Assembly: GCA_036378155.1 (NCBI GenBank)
Contig: DASUXA010000010.1
Coordinates: 29,447 to 93,446 of the forward strand
Length of the DNA stretch: 64,000 nt
Origin: DASUXA01 sp036378155
GTDB lineage: Bacteria; Actinomycetota; Actinomycetes; Mycobacteriales; Micromonosporaceae
Direction: 5' to 3'
Shown: in pieces, positions 26,721 to 34,965 of the stretch
Numbering within the stretch: position 1 is the stretch's first letter
How the letters are laid out: each line of letters starts with the position of its first letter
Program-made: the position numbers and the translations under genes
Notes under the pieces: model-generated
Seen by the model: only the letters and a program-made list of their open reading frames with translations
What the model was told of the DNA's origin: nothing
Databases searched by the model: none

Positions 26721-27494
26721 GTGGGGGAGTTCGTCCGGGTCGAGGTGAGCGACGGTATCGGTACCGTGCGGCTCGACCGGCCGCCGATGAACGCGCTGAA
26801 CATCCAGGTACAGGAGGAGTTGCGGGCGGCGGCAGCGGAGATCACCGGTAACGACGAGATCCGGGCCGCGATCGTGTACGGCGGCGAGAAGGTGTTCGCC
26901 GCCGGCGCGGACATCAAGGAAATGGCCGAGATGTCGTACGTCGACATGGCGGCGCGTGCCGGGGCGCTGTCCAGCGCGTTCGACGCGGTGGCACGGATCC
27001 CGAAGCCGGTGGTCGCGGCGATCACCGGGTACGCGCTGGGCGGCGGCTGCGAACTCGCGCTCGCCTGCGACTGGCGGGTGGTGGCGGACGACGCCAAGCT
27101 CGGTCAGCCCGAGATCAACCTGGGCATCATCCCGGGCGCCGGCGGTACCCAGCGGCTGGCGCGACTCGTCGGGCCCGCCCGCGCCAAGGATCTGATCTTC
27201 TCCGGTCGGATGGTCGACGCCGAGGAAGCGCTGCGGATCGGGCTCGCCGACCGGGTGGTGCCCGCCGCCGAGGTGTACGCGGCGGCTGTCGAACTCGTCC
27301 GGCGGTACGTGACGGGTCCCGCTCAGGCGCTGCGCGCCGCGAAGCTGGCGGTGGACGGCGGGCTCGAGATGGACCTGGCGTCCGGTCTCACCTGGGAAAG
27401 CCAGCTGTTCGCGGCGCTGTTCGCGACCGAGGACAAGCGCGAGGGCATGGCCGCGTTCGTGGAGAAGCGCAAGCCGAAGTTCACCGGGCGCTGA
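26721..27494 (+). CDS. Enoyl-CoA hydratase/crotonase family
   Basis: 257 residues from GTG with GAGGAGG upstream. The oxyanion-hole segments AGADIKEM (about 54) and GYALGGGCELALACD (about 98) are present. Both catalytic glutamates of true hydratases are in place: one in GGGCEL and one in GQPEINLGIIPGAGG. So it should add water to 2-trans-enoyl-CoA in beta-oxidation, and similar proteins serve valine or phenylacetate breakdown. With icmA, etfBA and ilvD in the window, a role in branched-chain or short-chain acyl-CoA metabolism is plausible. It converges with the methyltransferase gene across a hairpin. Confidence 0.9.
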   Translation: MGEFVRVEVSDGIGTVRLDRPPMNALNIQVQEELRAAAAEITGNDEIRAAIVYGGEKVFAAGADIKEMAEMSYVDMAARAGALSSAFDAVARIPKPVVAAITGYALGGGCELALACDWRVVADDAKLGQPEINLGIIPGAGGTQRLARLVGPARAKDLIFSGRMVDAEEALRIGLADRVVPAAEVYAAAVELVRRYVTGPAQALRAAKLAVDGGLEMDLASGLTWESQLFAALFATEDKREGMAAFVEKRKPKFTGR

Positions 27495-27604
27495 CCGGTG
27501 TCTCGCGCCGGGACCGGTCGCGCCCGACCCGGCTGTGTTCGCGTCGCGCCGGCTCCGGCCGGGCACCCGACTCGGCGGGGGTGTGTCGCGACAGGCGTAC
27601 AACT

Positions 27605-27628
27605 GTGGTGGTGTAGCCACACCACCAC
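27605..27628. terminator. Hairpin between convergent genes
   Basis: A 10-bp perfect stem of GTGGTGGTGT with its complement and an AGCC loop lies between the enoyl-CoA hydratase gene and the 3' end of the methyltransferase gene. Being symmetrical, it can act for both strands. Confidence 0.55.
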
Positions 27629-27650
27629 CGTCGTACGCGTCCTGGGACGC

Positions 27651-28520
27651 CTACCTCGCCGACGATGTGCGTACATCCCGGGCGGTGTGGACCTCAACCG
27701 AGAGCCCTCTGCCAGCCGGGACGGCGACGCCGATCAGGGCCGTGGCGTCGAGATCCGGGTCGTGTACCACGCGCGGACGCAGCCCGGCGTCGCGCATGAT
27801 CGCGGCGGCGCGCGCCGCCTGCCGCTCGCTGGTCTCGACGAGCAGGTGCCCGGTCGGCGCCAGCCAGTCGGGCGCCTCGGTCGCCACCCGGCGCAGCACG
27901 TCCAGCCCGTCCGCGCCGCCGTCGAGCGCGAGACGGGGCTCGTACAGGCGCGCCTCGGGCGGCAGCAGGGCGATGTCCGAGGTGGGGACGTAGGGCACGT
28001 TCGCGATCAGTACGTCGACCCGACCGCGCAACTCGCCGGGCAGCGGGGTGAACAGGTCGCCCTGGTACACCCGTCCGCCGAGCGGCTCGACGTTGCGCCT
28101 TGCGCAGGCGACCGCCGCCTCGTCCAGGTCGGTGGCGTGCAACCGGACCGGCTCACGTACCCGCGCGGCGACCGCCAGGCCCAGTGCCCCCGAGCCGCAG
28201 CACAGGTCGACGAGCACGGATCGAGGCGGCGCGGCGAGCAGCCGCGCCGCCTCGCGGACCAGTAGTTCCGTTCGCGGTCGGGGGACGAACACGCCGGGCG
28301 CGACGGCGACCCGTACGCCGCAGAACAGCGCCCAGCCGAGGACGTGTTCGAGCGGCAGTCCGTCGACCCTGCGGGCCACCAGGGCAGCCAGGTCGTCGGC
28401 GGTACCGGCAGCCGAGATCAGCAGATCCGCCTCGTCCTCGGCGAACACGCAGCCCGCCGCGCGCAGCCGAGCCGCGACGTCCGACCGGTGACCGGCCAGG
28501 GCGAATGGTGATGATGACAT
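27651..28520 (-). CDS. PrmC-related N5-glutamine methyltransferase of unknown target
   Basis: 289 residues. A SAM-binding core with DLCCGSGALGLAVA (motif I) is followed by NVPYVPTSD where HemK/PrmC proteins have NPPY. That substitution matches my memory of a distinct actinobacterial subgroup related to PrmC whose substrate is unknown (TIGR03704 type). The true PrmC is therefore likely elsewhere. The N-terminal helical domain includes LPLEHVLGWALFCG. The last codons (ARDVRTSSAR) run through a copy of the dispersed palindrome element, so the C-terminal tail seems to have been acquired from that repeat. The ATG at 28520 lacks a strong ribosome site; a GTG 12 bases upstream is an alternative. Confidence 0.78.
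   Translation of the reverse strand: MSSSPFALAGHRSDVAARLRAAGCVFAEDEADLLISAAGTADDLAALVARRVDGLPLEHVLGWALFCGVRVAVAPGVFVPRPRTELLVREAARLLAAPPRSVLVDLCCGSGALGLAVAARVREPVRLHATDLDEAAVACARRNVEPLGGRVYQGDLFTPLPGELRGRVDVLIANVPYVPTSDIALLPPEARLYEPRLALDGGADGLDVLRRVATEAPDWLAPTGHLLVETSERQAARAAAIMRDAGLRPRVVHDPDLDATALIGVAVPAGRGLSVEVHTARDVRTSSAR
27664..27677. repeat. Dispersed palindrome element, copy B
   Basis: GATGTGCGTACATC is identical to the core of copy A at 8610-8623. Unlike the other copies it lies inside a coding region, in the final codons of the PrmC-related gene. Confidence 0.65.
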
Positions 28521-28655
28521 CGGTGCGATCACGCTAGCCGTCGGTTCCACCCGCTGTCCACAGGCAATCGGCGCTGTCCCCAGGCTCCCGATGTGAGTCA
28601 TGTTCGCATTGAACTCGGGAGTAACATGCTGCGAATCAGCCAGGGGAGGGCGACG

Positions 28656-30278
28656 ATGGGCGGCACGATCGAGGGACACGGCGGAGAGTTGGCGCTGGCC
28701 GCGCTGCGCGCCTTCGGGGTCACCGAGATGTTCACGCTCTCCGGGGGGCACGTCTTTCCGCTGTACGACGCCGCGCACCGGAGCGGACTGCGGATCGTGG
28801 ACGTACGCCACGAGCAGTCCGCCGTGTTCGCCGCCGAGGCGGTCGCCAAGTTGCAGCGGCGACCCGGACTCGCCGTGCTCACCGCCGGTCCCGGCGTTAC
28901 CAACGGCATATCGGGTCTGACCAGCGCATTCTTCAACGCCGCGCCGGTCGTGGTGATCGGCGGTCGGGCGCCCGCCTTCCGCTGGGGTGCCGGCAGCCTG
29001 CAGGAGATGGACCACCTGCCGCTGGTCGCGCCGGTCACCAAGCACGCCGAAACCGTGTTCGCCACCGACGACCTGCCGGGGCGACTCGCCGAGGCGGCGA
29101 CCGTCGCGCTCACCGCGCACCGGGGCCCGGTGTTCGTCGACATCCCGCTCGAAGTGATCTTCTCGACCGGATCGGCGCCCGCGCCGCAGACTCCGCAGAT
29201 ACCGGTGATCGAGCCGAACCCGGAGGACGTGGGCAAGGCAGCCGCCCTGATCGCCCGTGCCCGGCACCCGGTGATGATCGCCGGGTCCGACGTGTACGCG
29301 GCGGACGCGGCGGACGCGCTGCGCGAGGCGGCGGAGGCGCTGACCGTACCGGTGTTCACCAACGGCATGGGTCGCGGCTCGCTGCCGCCCGAACACCCGC
29401 TCGCGTTCGCCAAGGCGCGTCGTGCCGCGTTCCAGCGCGCCGACGTGGTGGTCGTCGTCGGCACCCCGCTCGACTTCCGGCTCAGCTTCGGCGACTTCGG
29501 CGACGCCCAGGTGGTACACGTCGTGGACGCCCCCAGCCAGCGAGCCAGCCACGTCACGCCCGCCGTGTCGCCCGCCGGCGACCTGCGGCTGACGCTCGCC
29601 GCGCTGGCGGAGTACGCCGGACCGCGCGAGGACCATTCCGACTGGGTGGCGCAGTTGCGCGACATCGAGGAAGCCGCCCGGCAGCGCGACGCCGAGGCGA
29701 TGCTCGCCGACACCGATCCGATCAAGCCCGCCCGGGTGTACGGGGAACTGCGCCAGGTCCTCGATCGCGACGCGGTGACCATCGGCGACGGCGGCGACTT
29801 CGTCTCCTACGCGGGCAAATACCTGGAGCCCGCGGTACCGGGCGCGTGGCTGGACCCCGGTCCGTACGGCTGCCTGGGCACCGGCATGGGCTACGCGATG
29901 GGCGCCCGGATCACGTACCCGGACCGGCAGGTGTGTGTCCTGATGGGGGACGGCGCCGCCGGCTTCTCGCTGATGGACGTCGAGTCCCTGGTACGGCAGA
30001 ACCTGCCGGTCGTCGTCGTGGTCGGCAACAACGGCATCTGGGGGTTGGAGAAGCACCCGATGCGGATGATGTACGGCTACGACGTGGCGGCCGACCTGCA
30101 GCCGGGGCTGCGGTACGACGACGTGGTACGCGCCCTGGGCGGAGCCGGCGAAACCGTGGCGAAGGCGGGCGACCTCGGTCCGGCGCTGCGCCGCGCGTTC
30201 GACGCGGGCGTGCCGTACCTGGTCAACGTGCTGACCGACCCCGACGACGCGTACCCGCGCTCGGCAAACCTCGCCTGA
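28656..30278 (+). CDS. Thiamine-diphosphate enzyme, acetolactate synthase-like (IlvG/Rv1820-type)
   Basis: 540 residues from ATG 28656, eight bases after GGGGAGGG; an upstream in-frame GTG at 28593 lacks a ribosome site. The cofactor-activating Glu is in RHEQSAVFAAEA (Glu53), and the ThDP/Mg motif reads MGDGAAGFSLMDVESL followed by GNNGIWG. The domain order PYR, central, PP matches acetolactate synthases and oxalyl-CoA decarboxylases. It resembles the mycobacterial protein annotated IlvG. No small regulatory subunit gene is adjacent, so a role in valine/isoleucine synthesis is not proven. It ends 3 bases before the stop of the convergent gene at 30282. Confidence 0.8.
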   Translation: MGGTIEGHGGELALAALRAFGVTEMFTLSGGHVFPLYDAAHRSGLRIVDVRHEQSAVFAAEAVAKLQRRPGLAVLTAGPGVTNGISGLTSAFFNAAPVVVIGGRAPAFRWGAGSLQEMDHLPLVAPVTKHAETVFATDDLPGRLAEAATVALTAHRGPVFVDIPLEVIFSTGSAPAPQTPQIPVIEPNPEDVGKAAALIARARHPVMIAGSDVYAADAADALREAAEALTVPVFTNGMGRGSLPPEHPLAFAKARRAAFQRADVVVVVGTPLDFRLSFGDFGDAQVVHVVDAPSQRASHVTPAVSPAGDLRLTLAALAEYAGPREDHSDWVAQLRDIEEAARQRDAEAMLADTDPIKPARVYGELRQVLDRDAVTIGDGGDFVSYAGKYLEPAVPGAWLDPGPYGCLGTGMGYAMGARITYPDRQVCVLMGDGAAGFSLMDVESLVRQNLPVVVVVGNNGIWGLEKHPMRMMYGYDVAADLQPGLRYDDVVRALGGAGETVAKAGDLGPALRRAFDAGVPYLVNVLTDPDDAYPRSANLA

Positions 30279-30281
30279 GGC

Positions 30282-30629
30282 TCACTCGTCGTCGCGGCGG
30301 CGCAGTTCCTCCTCCCACAGCCGCAACTGTTCCTCGTCGTCCAGCCGGCCCGGGGTGTTCAGCCGGCGCAGGAACTCCGGGTCGTCCTCGGGAGCAGCGG
30401 GTCGTCGGGCCGCGGCGCGGGACACAGCGAGCCGCCGCGCGGACCGGTGAGTACGTCCCGAGACGAACCAGGCGATCGCGCCGAGCCCCGGCAGGATCAC
30501 GATCAGCACCGCCCAAGCCGGTCGCGGCAGGACCCGGATCCGTTCCCGTTCCACCGACAGGCAGTCGATCAGCGCGACCACCAGCAGGGCGAGCATGGCG
30601 AACAGCAGTAGCACGACGACCCGGCCCAT
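30282..30629 (-). CDS. Small membrane protein with phospholipase-D nuclease N-terminal domain
   Basis: 115 residues. Two hydrophobic helices (about 4-24 and 40-58) flank a short basic loop (RVLPRPAWAV), and the whole matches the PLDc_N domain known from cardiolipin synthase N-termini. No HKD catalytic motif follows. The C-terminal 50 residues are highly charged (DDPEFLRRLNTPGRL and so on) and probably cytoplasmic. Function is unknown; such stand-alone proteins are common in actinobacteria. It is the last of a minus-strand group of four membrane protein genes. Confidence 0.75.
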   Translation of the reverse strand: MGRVVVLLLFAMLALLVVALIDCLSVERERIRVLPRPAWAVLIVILPGLGAIAWFVSGRTHRSARRLAVSRAAARRPAAPEDDPEFLRRLNTPGRLDDEEQLRLWEEELRRRDDE

Positions 30630-30647
30630 GCGCCCATCATGACGCGA

Positions 30648-30953
30648 TCAGGGCGTACCTCGCAGGATCACGAACAGGACGCCTACCAGGGCGAACCCGA
30701 CCACGCCGAGGCTCGCCAGGGCGGGTGCGCCGGACGGGTCGGGTACCGGGCGGCGGTTCAGGGCGCGCCCGCGCAGCACCGCCGCGGTCACCGGTACCGC
30801 CCAGGACAGCAGCGCCACCAGCATCGGGTACCAGGTGCCGTACCGGATCGCGGTCCGCCCCGCGAGCAGCCCCACCACGGTCATCGCGAGCGCGGTACGC
30901 CGCCAGGACAGTTGGGTGCGGTGTTCCGGTACGCCCGGCGGAACCCCGGTCAC
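30648..30953 (-). CDS. DUF202 family membrane protein
   Basis: 101 residues from a GTG that overlaps the stop of the previous gene. Contains the DUF202 motif HRTQLSWRRTALAMTVVG near the N-terminus and three hydrophobic helices. DUF202 proteins are small membrane proteins without an assigned function; fungal relatives are linked to the vacuolar transporter chaperone. It is translationally coupled to a second DUF202 gene just upstream. Confidence 0.8.
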   Translation of the reverse strand: MTGVPPGVPEHRTQLSWRRTALAMTVVGLLAGRTAIRYGTWYPMLVALLSWAVPVTAAVLRGRALNRRPVPDPSGAPALASLGVVGFALVGVLFVILRGTP

Positions 30954-31324
30954 CCCAGCGCCACCGCGACCACGAGGACCAGCGTGCCCACGGCGATCAG
31001 GAGGGTGAGTACCGCCGGGAACCGGGACGCGGGCAGGTCCTCGCCGAGTCGCATGGCGCGTTCGGACCGCACCCAGTGGTCGAGCGCGCGGACCGCGACC
31101 ACCGCCCCCAGGACGAGCAGCCCGATTGAGAGCCCTTCGCGTACGTGCCGGACCGGCAGCGGCGGCAGGAACTGGGCGACCGCCAGCCCGCCGGCGACCA
31201 GTCCGAGCCCGGTACGGATCCAGGCGAGGAAGGTGCGTTCGTTGGCGAGCGAGAAACGGTAGTCCGGGGTGGTGCCGACCGAGCGGACGGCCTCCGGGTC
31301 GAACCAGCGCCGTACCGCGTCCAT
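30950..31324 (-). CDS. YidH-like DUF202 family membrane protein
   Basis: 124 residues from ATG 31324. The motif LANERTFLAWIRTGLGLVAG (about 26-45) is the YidH/DUF202 hallmark; three hydrophobic segments follow. Its stop overlaps the next gene by four bases, so the two DUF202 proteins are probably made in equal amounts and may pair in the membrane; this is inference. It begins 11 bases downstream of the MscS stop. Confidence 0.82.
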   Translation of the reverse strand: MDAVRRWFDPEAVRSVGTTPDYRFSLANERTFLAWIRTGLGLVAGGLAVAQFLPPLPVRHVREGLSIGLLVLGAVVAVRALDHWVRSERAMRLGEDLPASRFPAVLTLLIAVGTLVLVVAVALG

Positions 31325-31335
31325 CACGTCGTCGA

Positions 31336-32694
31336 TTATCGGCGGCGGCCGTGGTCGCCGCGCGGGGTCGGGGTGGACACCGCCTCGTCGTCGACCCGGG
31401 GCAGATGTTCGGTCGTGCCGTCGACGCGCGGCAGCCGCTCGGTCGCGTCGTCGTCGGCGGGCTCCTCGGGCTGCTGCGCCCGCCCCTCGGCGGTCTGCGA
31501 CGCCGGCTCGTACTCCTCGCCGTCGTCGGTCGTCACCACCGCCACCCGGTCGCCGCGCGGACCGGCGAAGATGTCCGCCCGTTGCAGCGCCTCGGCGTCG
31601 CCGCTGAACAGCAGCGCGTCGGAGCGGTCCTCGAACGGTTTGGCGTGGATGCGGATCCGGGCGGGGCGGGTACCGACCTGCTCGCGGCGCCAGCGGGGCA
31701 GGGCGGCGGCGTGCCGGTCCCGTACCCAGGCGACCAGACCTTCCCGCACCAGGCAGCGCAGGTCCCACAGCGCCGGGGCGTCCTGCGCGCTGACCAGGGC
31801 GCGTACCCGGACCAGACCACCGACCGCGTCGGTCACCTGCAGTACGCAGACCCGACCGTCCCACAGGTCGCTGTTCTCCAACAGCCGGCGCAGCTCCTCG
31901 CGCATCGCCGCTGCCGGTACCGTCCAGTCCAGGTCCATCTCGACGGTGCCCAGCAGCGCCGACTCGGTCCTGGTCCAATTCTCGAACGGCCTGGCCGTGA
32001 AGTACGAGGTGGGCATGATCAGCCGACGGTCGTCCCAGACGTGGACCACGACGTGGGTCAGGGTGATCTCCTCGATCCGCCCCCACTCGTTCTCGACCAC
32101 GACCACGTCCTCCAGTCGCAGTGCCCCGCCGAAGGCGATCTGCAACCCGGCGAACACGTTGCCGAGCAGGCTCTGCGCAGCCAAGGCGGACACCACGCCG
32201 ACGACGCCCGCCGAGGCGAGCAGGCTGGCTCCGGCGGTACGGGCGGACGGGTAGGTGACCAGGACCGCGCCGAACGCGACCACCGCGACGACCACGGCGG
32301 TGATGCGACGCAGCAGCCGTACCTGGGTGTGTACCTTGCGCGCCTGGCGGTTGTCGCGCACGTCGGTGCGTACCTTCGCCAGGGCGGCGTCCTCGACGAC
32401 GAACAGCAGCGTGACGACCAGCCAGGCGACCGCGATGATGATCCCGATCAGCAGCGCGTGCTCGAGCGCGTGGCGGATCTGTCCTTCCGGACCGTTGACG
32501 CGCAGCCCGACGCGCAACGCGCCGAGCAGCACGACCAGTTGCGCGGGGCGGTGGGCGCGTTCGGCGAGTTCCCGAGCCACGGGCATGTGTGCCCCGGCCC
32601 GCAGCAGCGCCCGGTGCAGCAGTTCGAGGGCGAGCAGCGCGACCGCCGCGACCGCGATCGCGGCAGCGATCCGCAGAATCGTGTTGGTGGGCAC
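31336..32694 (-). CDS. Small-conductance mechanosensitive (MscS-like) ion channel
   Basis: 452 residues from a GTG. Hydrophobic helices fall at about 7-25, 52-68, 82-100 and 132-150. The pore helix (about 155-178) has the Gly/Ala pattern AGVVGVVSALAAQSLLGNVFAG, followed by GALRLEDVVVVENEWGRIEEI, the MscS beta domain entry. The long C-terminus ends in an acidic, Thr/Pro-rich tail with two near-repeats of TERLPRVD / TEHLPRVD. It should release osmolytes at low osmolarity. It is one of the few genes here with a TAA stop. It heads the minus-strand membrane protein cluster. Confidence 0.88.
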   Translation of the reverse strand: MPTNTILRIAAAIAVAAVALLALELLHRALLRAGAHMPVARELAERAHRPAQLVVLLGALRVGLRVNGPEGQIRHALEHALLIGIIIAVAWLVVTLLFVVEDAALAKVRTDVRDNRQARKVHTQVRLLRRITAVVVAVVAFGAVLVTYPSARTAGASLLASAGVVGVVSALAAQSLLGNVFAGLQIAFGGALRLEDVVVVENEWGRIEEITLTHVVVHVWDDRRLIMPTSYFTARPFENWTRTESALLGTVEMDLDWTVPAAAMREELRRLLENSDLWDGRVCVLQVTDAVGGLVRVRALVSAQDAPALWDLRCLVREGLVAWVRDRHAAALPRWRREQVGTRPARIRIHAKPFEDRSDALLFSGDAEALQRADIFAGPRGDRVAVVTTDDGEEYEPASQTAEGRAQQPEEPADDDATERLPRVDGTTEHLPRVDDEAVSTPTPRGDHGRRR

Positions 32695-32833
32695 GCCACG
32701 GGCTTACCCGTACTCCCGCGCGCGCAATCGCCACGGGTCGCCGCCGTCGCGCGGTTGCCCGCCGGGTCCGGGCGGTGCCGACGCCGTGATCGCAGTCACG
32801 GTCGCTTCCGATGAGCGGAAACCTACCAGCGGG

Positions 32834-32839
32834 TAACAT
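32834..32839 (+). promoter_or_regulatory. Possible -10 box of etfBA
   Basis: TAACAT lies 112 bases before the etfB ATG at 32951. The -35 region is not recognisable. The gap to 32951 also holds an AGGAGG ribosome site (about 32931-32936). Confidence 0.35.
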
Positions 32840-32950
32840 AGCCGGTGCCCCTCCGCGTGCCGCGGCGGTAGGACCGGATAGCGTGGCGAGCGGAAAGTCT
32901 TCCGCGAAGCGACCGGCAACGGTCGTCCAACAGGAGGTCGTCGAAGCGCG

Positions 32951-33730
32951 ATGAAGATCGTCGTACTCGTCAAGCAGGTGCCCGACTCCGGCGCGGAGCG
33001 CAACCTGCGGGCTGACGACAACACCGTCGACCGGGGGTCGGCGAACAACGTGATCAACGAAATGGACGAGTACGCCATCGAAGAGGCGCTGCGGATCAAG
33101 GAAGCGCACGGTGGCGAGGTGACCGTCCTGACCATGGGACCCAGCCAGGCGACCGAGTCGATCCGCAAGGCGCTGTCGATGGGTCCGGACGCGGCGGTCC
33201 ACGTCCTCGACGACGCGCTGCACGGCTCCTGTGCGGTCGCCACGTCGAAGGTGCTCGCCGCCGCGATCTCCCAGCTCTCGCCCGACCTGGTGATCTGCGG
33301 CGCGGAGTCGACCGACGGTCGGGTCCAGGTGATGCCGCACATGATCTCCGAGCGGCTGGGCATCGCCGCGCTGACCGGCGCGCGCAAGCTCACCGTCGAC
33401 GGGTCCACGCTCACCATCGAGCGGCAGACCGAGGAAGGGTACGAGGTCGTCACCGCGAACACCCCGGCCGTGGTCAGCGTCTGGGACACCATCAACGAGC
33501 CGCGGTACCCGTCGTTCAAGGGCATCATGGCGGCGAAGAAGAAGCCCGTGGACACCAAGTCCCTCGCCGACCTCGGTGTCGACCCGAGCGAGGTGGGCTT
33601 CGACGGCGCGACCAGCACGGTGCTCGAACACGCCAAGCGCCCGCCGCGTCAGCCTGGCACCAAGGTCACCGACTCCGGTGAGGGCGGCGTGCAGCTGGTC
33701 GAGTTCCTGGCGTCCGAGAAGTTCGTCTGA
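32951..33730 (+). CDS. etfB: Electron transfer flavoprotein beta subunit
   Basis: 259 residues. Begins MKIVVLVKQVPDSGAERNLR, as beta subunits do, and contains ICGAESTDGRVQVMPHMISERLG-like AMP/FAD-support sequence with an ETF-beta signature (about 109-135). With EtfA it takes electrons from acyl-CoA dehydrogenases and passes them to the quinone pool. An AGGAGG ribosome site precedes the ATG. The gene is followed after 14 bases by etfA, matching the universal etfBA order. Confidence 0.96.
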   Translation: MKIVVLVKQVPDSGAERNLRADDNTVDRGSANNVINEMDEYAIEEALRIKEAHGGEVTVLTMGPSQATESIRKALSMGPDAAVHVLDDALHGSCAVATSKVLAAAISQLSPDLVICGAESTDGRVQVMPHMISERLGIAALTGARKLTVDGSTLTIERQTEEGYEVVTANTPAVVSVWDTINEPRYPSFKGIMAAKKKPVDTKSLADLGVDPSEVGFDGATSTVLEHAKRPPRQPGTKVTDSGEGGVQLVEFLASEKFV

Positions 33731-33744
33731 GGGGTGGCGTGAAC

Positions 33745-34704
33745 ATGGCTGAGGTACTGGTCGTCGTCGAGGCCACCGGAGCGTTCGGCGTCAAGAAGGT
33801 GACGTTGGAGATGCTCACGCTGGCGCGTGAGCTGGGCGAGCCCGCTGCCGTCGTGCTGGGTGGTCCGGGCGCGGTCGACGCGATGAAGGACAAGCTCGGC
33901 GAGTACGGCGCGGGTCGGATCTACGCGGCGGAGAGCGAGGAGCTCGACGCGTACCTGGTGGCGCCGAAGGCCGCCGTGCTGGCGAACCTGGTCCGCGAGG
34001 TACAGCCCGGTTTCGTGCTGCTCGCCTCGACACAGGAAGGCAAGGAGATCGCCGCCCGGCTCGCGGTGAAGCTGGACAACGGCCTGCTGACCGATGTCGT
34101 CTCCGTGGACGCGGACGGGGTGGCGACCCAGGCGGTCTTCGCCGGCTCGACGATCGTCAAGTCGAAGGTGACCCGTGGTCTGCCGATCGTGACGCTGCGG
34201 CCGAACTCGGTGACGCCGTCCCCGTCGCCGACGACCCCCCAGGTGTCCACCGTCGAGGTCGCCCTCGACGACGCGGCGAAGCTGGCGAAGGTGACCGACC
34301 GGGTCGCCGAGCAGAAGGGTTCGCGTCCGGAGCTGACCGAGGCGTCGATCGTGGTGTCCGGTGGTCGCGGCGTGGGCAGCGCGGACAACTTCAAGCTGGT
34401 CGAGGAGTTGGCGGATCTGCTGGGCGGCGCGGTCGGCGCGTCCCGCGCGGCGGTCGACTCCGGCTTCTACCCGCACCAGTTCCAGGTGGGGCAGACCGGC
34501 AAGACGGTGTCCCCGCAGTTGTACGTCGCGCTCGGCATCTCCGGTGCGATCCAGCACCGCGCCGGCATGCAGACGTCGAAGACGATCGTCGCGGTGAACA
34601 AGGACGCCGAGGCGCCGATCTTCGAACTGGCCGACTTCGGCGTCGTCGGCGACCTGTTCAAGGTGGTACCGCAGGCAGCCGAGGAGATCCGCAAGCGCAA
34701 GTAG
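33745..34704 (+). CDS. etfA: Electron transfer flavoprotein alpha subunit
   Basis: 319 residues from ATG 33745; a GTG two codons earlier is too close to the GAGGGG ribosome site. The C-terminal FAD domain carries GRGVGSADNFKLVEELADLL, the turn SGFYPHQFQVGQTGKTVSP, and GISGAIQHRAGM, all typical of EtfA. It forms the heterodimer with EtfB. A 21-bp perfect hairpin follows 13 bases after the stop and ends the operon. In Mycobacterium tuberculosis the pair is also followed by a cysteine desulfurase and mnmA, as here. Confidence 0.96.
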   Translation: MAEVLVVVEATGAFGVKKVTLEMLTLARELGEPAAVVLGGPGAVDAMKDKLGEYGAGRIYAAESEELDAYLVAPKAAVLANLVREVQPGFVLLASTQEGKEIAARLAVKLDNGLLTDVVSVDADGVATQAVFAGSTIVKSKVTRGLPIVTLRPNSVTPSPSPTTPQVSTVEVALDDAAKLAKVTDRVAEQKGSRPELTEASIVVSGGRGVGSADNFKLVEELADLLGGAVGASRAAVDSGFYPHQFQVGQTGKTVSPQLYVALGISGAIQHRAGMQTSKTIVAVNKDAEAPIFELADFGVVGDLFKVVPQAAEEIRKRK

Positions 34705-34717
34705 CACTCGCTGCTGT

Positions 34718-34764
34718 GACGGGGCGCGGGGCCGGCGACGATGTCGCCGGCCCCGCGCCCCGTC
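34718..34764 (+). terminator. Very long perfect hairpin after etfBA
   Basis: A 21-bp perfect stem (34718-34738 with 34744-34764) with a five-base CGATG loop and no T-run. It is the strongest hairpin in the window. Confidence 0.8.
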
Positions 34765-34816
34765 GGAGGGGTGGGCGGCTCGTCCGAGGCCCGGCTCGTC
34801 GGGGTGCCTCCCGATC

Positions 34817-34857
34817 GGCGTACCACCACGTGGTGTACGTACGCCTCGAGCGTTGTG
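34817..34857. repeat. Nested inverted repeat related to the dispersed element, copy E
   Basis: A perfect 12-bp palindrome CACCACGTGGTG (34824-34835) sits between 7-bp arms GGCGTAC/GTACGCC (34817-34823 and 34839-34845). Read on the minus strand, CACAACGCTCG followed by GTACGTACACC matches copy C (41043) closely, so this is probably a diverged member of the same family. It lies between the etfA terminator and the nucleotidyltransferase gene. Confidence 0.45.
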
Positions 34858-34953
34858 AGCTTCAACGGGCACACGCCCGTACCCGGAAGACGATGCCGCG
34901 CTTCGCCGACCCGGCGGAACGCCCGGCGATCCCGTCCGAGCATGCGCCGCTGG

Positions 34954-34959
34954 TACGGT
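34954..34959 (+). promoter_or_regulatory. Leaderless -10 box of the nucleotidyltransferase gene
   Basis: TACGGT is followed by exactly six bases and then the GTG start at 34966. No ribosome site exists, so transcription probably begins at the start codon. Confidence 0.5.
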
Positions 34960-34965
34960 GCGGAC

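Noticed and set aside
28593..28655. An in-frame GTG extension of the acetolactate synthase-like gene by 21 codons
   Set aside because: No ribosome site precedes it, while ATG 28656 has GGGGAGGG at correct spacing and matches family length.
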